Positions 62,077 through 64,000 of a stretch of 64,000 bases of DNA are shown in pieces (positions within the stretch are counted from its first letter, which is position 1; each line of letters begins with the position of its first letter). Origin of the DNA: Streptomyces sp. NL15-2K (GTDB lineage: Bacteria; Actinomycetota; Actinomycetes; Streptomycetales; Streptomycetaceae); assembly GCF_030551255.1 (NCBI RefSeq), contig NZ_CP130630.1, positions 10,849,001 through 10,913,000 of the forward strand. Reading direction: 5' to 3'. Position numbers and translations under genes: made by a program. Under the pieces are notes generated by a model. That model saw nothing but the letters and a program-made list of their open reading frames with translations. It did not search any database and was not told where the DNA came from.

Positions 62077-63879
62077 TCAGTGGCGGGCGGCGGTCTGGTC
62101 GGCGGTGCGGGGTGCGAGCGGGAACTGCCAGTACGAGAAGAGGCGGTCCTCGCGGTGCAGGTGGCGCAGCACCCGCATCGCCTCGTCGATCACGCTCTGG
62201 TCGGTGACCGTCTCGTGCGGACGCAGGTGCCCGCGCAGCCGTTCGAGCTGGAGCAGCAGCAGCGCACCGCTCGGCAGCGGCTCCTCCAGCGCCGCGTGCG
62301 AGTGGACGAAGGTCAGGACGCACGCGGCGGCGGCGTGCACGAGGCAGTACTCCTTGGCCAGGTCGAACAGCTCGGCGCACTGGCCGAAGTCGCGGCCCAG
62401 CCGGGAGCGCAGCTCCTCGCAGCGGGTGGTGAGCGAGCCGAGGTGGTCGAGCAGTTCCGCGGCCACGTCGGCTGCACGCAGCAGCCGTTCGCGCTCGTCG
62501 TCGTCCTTGCAGTCCTCCGCGAGGGCACGCAGCCTGCCGATCCCGTCGGGCGCCGCGAGCACCGTGTCGTCCCGCCCCCGGCTGGACAGCTCCTGCTTCC
62601 AGGGCTCGTACGCCGGCATGGACCGGGTCATGCCGTACAGGACGGCGGCCCGCTCCTCGGCCGTACGCCGGATGCCGTCGTCCGCCGGTGTGGACGTGGC
62701 CGTGGCGAGCAGGGACCGCAGTTGCTGGCCGAGGTTGCGCAGGTTCACCACGGTGTTGCCGTCGGCGAAGTTGGCCACCAGCAGATCGCGCAGCAGCTTC
62801 TGGAACATGCCGTAGTGCGGGTGGCCGCGCAGGAAGAAGCGGGCGCCCAGCACCACCGACAGCTGCGACATGCTGCGTTCCATCAGCGTCGGCACGAAGT
62901 ACTTGGCCACCGACGACCCGATGCTGACCTGCTCGGGTGTCACCTGAAGGGCGCGCACGGCACCGAGGCTGACCGCGTCGGAGACCATCAGGTCGGCGAA
63001 GCACTCGGTGATCTGGCGTCGGCTGTAGGGGATGTCGCTGACCGGCCGGCCGAACAGGATCCGGCCCTCGGTGAAGTCCAGGGTCAGCCGCAGCCCGGTG
63101 TCGACGGCCGACATGGCAATACCGCTGATCTGGGCACGGGCGATCTGGGTGGCCTTGAGAGCGATCTCCAGCCCCTGGCCCTCGGCACCGATCCGGGCCG
63201 ACTCGGGGACGAACAGCCCGTTCACCCGCAGGCCGCTGATGTCCATGCCGCGCAGTCCGTGCAGCCGCTCGCGGGGCAGCTCCGCCACCGTCCCGACCGG
63301 GGCGGTGCGCTTGTCGAGGACGAAGAGCGAGAAGCCGCCCGGGCCGCCGCGCTCGCTCGTGCGGGCGATCGCGGTCATGCCGTCGGACCAGGTGGCGTTG
63401 CCGATCAGCCACTTCTCGCCGGTCAGCAGATAGCCGCCGTCGACCCGCTCGGCGGTCATCGCGTTGGCCAGCAGGTCACTGCCGTAGGCGCGCTCCGACA
63501 GCCCCCAGGACAGCCGGTAGCCGTGGAGGATGTCGTGGATCATCCGCCGCTTCTGCTCGTCGGTGCCGGCGACCCACAGCGGCATGAAGCCGAGGTTGGT
63601 GATGATCAGGGCGGTGGCGGTGGTCGGATCGCGGCGGGCGACCAGGCGCATCAGGTTGAACTCCGCCTCCACGTCCCCGGACCTGCCGCCCTGCTCGCCG
63701 GGGAGGGCGTACTCGGGGACGCCCCAGGCGCGCAGCGCGCCCACGAAGTCGTACGGGTACGTCTCGCGTTCGTCGTACTCCAGGATCGTGCGGTACGACA
63801 TCGGGCTGTGCGGATCGTGCGGGTCACCGAGGTGTTCCTCGAGCCGCACCGCCAGCTCGGTCAGGTCGGCCTTGGGCAT
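62077..63879 (-). CDS. Acyl-CoA dehydrogenase with long C-terminal extension
   Basis: The 600-residue protein has an ACAD core over about 1-385: LSWGLSERAYGSDLLANAMT and LTGEKWLIGNATWSDG in the substrate region, then ISGIAMSAVDTGLRL and PYSRRQITECFADL. Usual dehydrogenases have about 390 residues; the last 200 here are helical and of unknown role. At the position of the catalytic base the usual YEGT is replaced by FADGN, so Glu appears to be Asp. It could be an altered or carrier-protein-linked dehydrogenase. Coupled to the gene upstream by a 12-bp gap. Confidence 0.8.
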   Translation of the reverse strand: MPKADLTELAVRLEEHLGDPHDPHSPMSYRTILEYDERETYPYDFVGALRAWGVPEYALPGEQGGRSGDVEAEFNLMRLVARRDPTTATALIITNLGFMPLWVAGTDEQKRRMIHDILHGYRLSWGLSERAYGSDLLANAMTAERVDGGYLLTGEKWLIGNATWSDGMTAIARTSERGGPGGFSLFVLDKRTAPVGTVAELPRERLHGLRGMDISGLRVNGLFVPESARIGAEGQGLEIALKATQIARAQISGIAMSAVDTGLRLTLDFTEGRILFGRPVSDIPYSRRQITECFADLMVSDAVSLGAVRALQVTPEQVSIGSSVAKYFVPTLMERSMSQLSVVLGARFFLRGHPHYGMFQKLLRDLLVANFADGNTVVNLRNLGQQLRSLLATATSTPADDGIRRTAEERAAVLYGMTRSMPAYEPWKQELSSRGRDDTVLAAPDGIGRLRALAEDCKDDDERERLLRAADVAAELLDHLGSLTTRCEELRSRLGRDFGQCAELFDLAKEYCLVHAAAACVLTFVHSHAALEEPLPSGALLLLQLERLRGHLRPHETVTDQSVIDEAMRVLRHLHREDRLFSYWQFPLAPRTADQTAARH

Positions 63880-63891
63880 GAGCGGGTCTCC

Positions 63892-64000
63892 TCAGAACTC
63901 GGCCGCCACCCGCACCGGGGCGGCGGTGAACAGCAGGCCGCCCTCGCGCAGCGCGGACAGGGCGTCGACGGCGGGCAGCAGGTCGGGGCCGTGGCGGCGC
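63892..64000 (-). CDS. C-terminal end of an unidentified protein
   Basis: Thirty-five codons reach a TGA at 63892-63894, ending LREGGLLFTAAPVRVAAEF. A GGAG before the next ATG supports that this is a true gene end in one operon with the acyl-CoA dehydrogenase. There is too little sequence for a family call. Confidence 0.5.
   Translation of the reverse strand, partial: RRHGPDLLPAVDALSALREGGLLFTAAPVRVAAEF

Overview
The window looks like a Streptomyces or close actinomycete chromosome. It is very GC-rich with strong third-position GC bias, and it carries a WhiB-type iron-sulfur protein, two methyltransferases of the actinobacterial SAM-methyltransferase family typified by GGKDNY near the N-terminus, Tat-type lipoproteins, many GTG starts and ATGA start/stop overlaps. 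It holds about 50 genes, several gene remnants and one tRNA. All calls come from reading the sequence; no database search was run.

Left part (1-15.4 kb). A sugar-uptake locus comes first: the start of a GH4 glycosidase and a DeoR repressor on the minus strand, divergent from a solute-binding lipoprotein and two permeases. The gene after the permeases has collapsed to a five-codon stub. It is followed by a stretch of remnants (acyl-CoA dehydrogenase, ABC ATPase, acyl-CoA reductase-like) around one intact SDR gene. Next are a secreted pectate-lyase-like enzyme with a clear promoter and LacI-type operator, an AbgT-family transporter with an amidohydrolase, an Lrp-type regulator, and a branched-chain 2-oxoacid dehydrogenase pair in which E1-beta and E2 are fused into one protein.

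Centre (15.6-38.1 kb). This is a compact nonribosomal peptide cluster on the plus strand: a cysteate-synthase-like PLP enzyme, three NRPS proteins (C-A-T-C-A-T-E, C-A-T-C-A-T-E, C-A-T-TE; five modules), an MbtH-like protein, a cytochrome P450 and a small DUF2218 protein. ATGA overlaps join the PLP enzyme to NRPS1 and NRPS3 to MbtH. My hand-read A-domain pockets suggest Val-like, Asp-like, Thr, unassigned and unassigned. The Asp-like pocket has Ala where aspartate pockets usually have Leu. Together with the PLP enzyme this suggests a possible cysteate (sulfonated) residue, the strongest hypothesis in the window. The first C domain is EntF-like and has no loading module. The divergent dehydrogenase complex could supply a branched acyl-CoA starter.

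Right part (38.2-64 kb). There are housekeeping and regulatory genes: a NUDIX-like protein, two methyltransferases (one frameshifted), a two-component pair flanking an FtsX-type ABC exporter, and a 42-bp minisatellite followed by a heptamer array. Then come a WhiB/Dps/DUF3140/HhH-nuclease operon, a monoacylglycerol-lipase-like hydrolase, a TauE permease, cobK and cobF, and tRNA-Pro(GGG) with integrase-like and M15-peptidase debris behind it. An MFS exporter and a DUF3291 gene lie next to a MerR regulator sharing a long dyad promoter. At the edge are a flavin oxidase, an Sfp-type phosphopantetheinyl transferase and an unusual 600-residue acyl-CoA dehydrogenase, perhaps the border of another pathway.

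A recurring theme is short palindromic repeats. Several copies sit inside reading frames (pectate lyase, E1-beta/E2 fusion, NRPS2 epimerase, a lipoprotein, an ABC ATPase), each keeping the frame open, and one 177-bp copy lies between genes.
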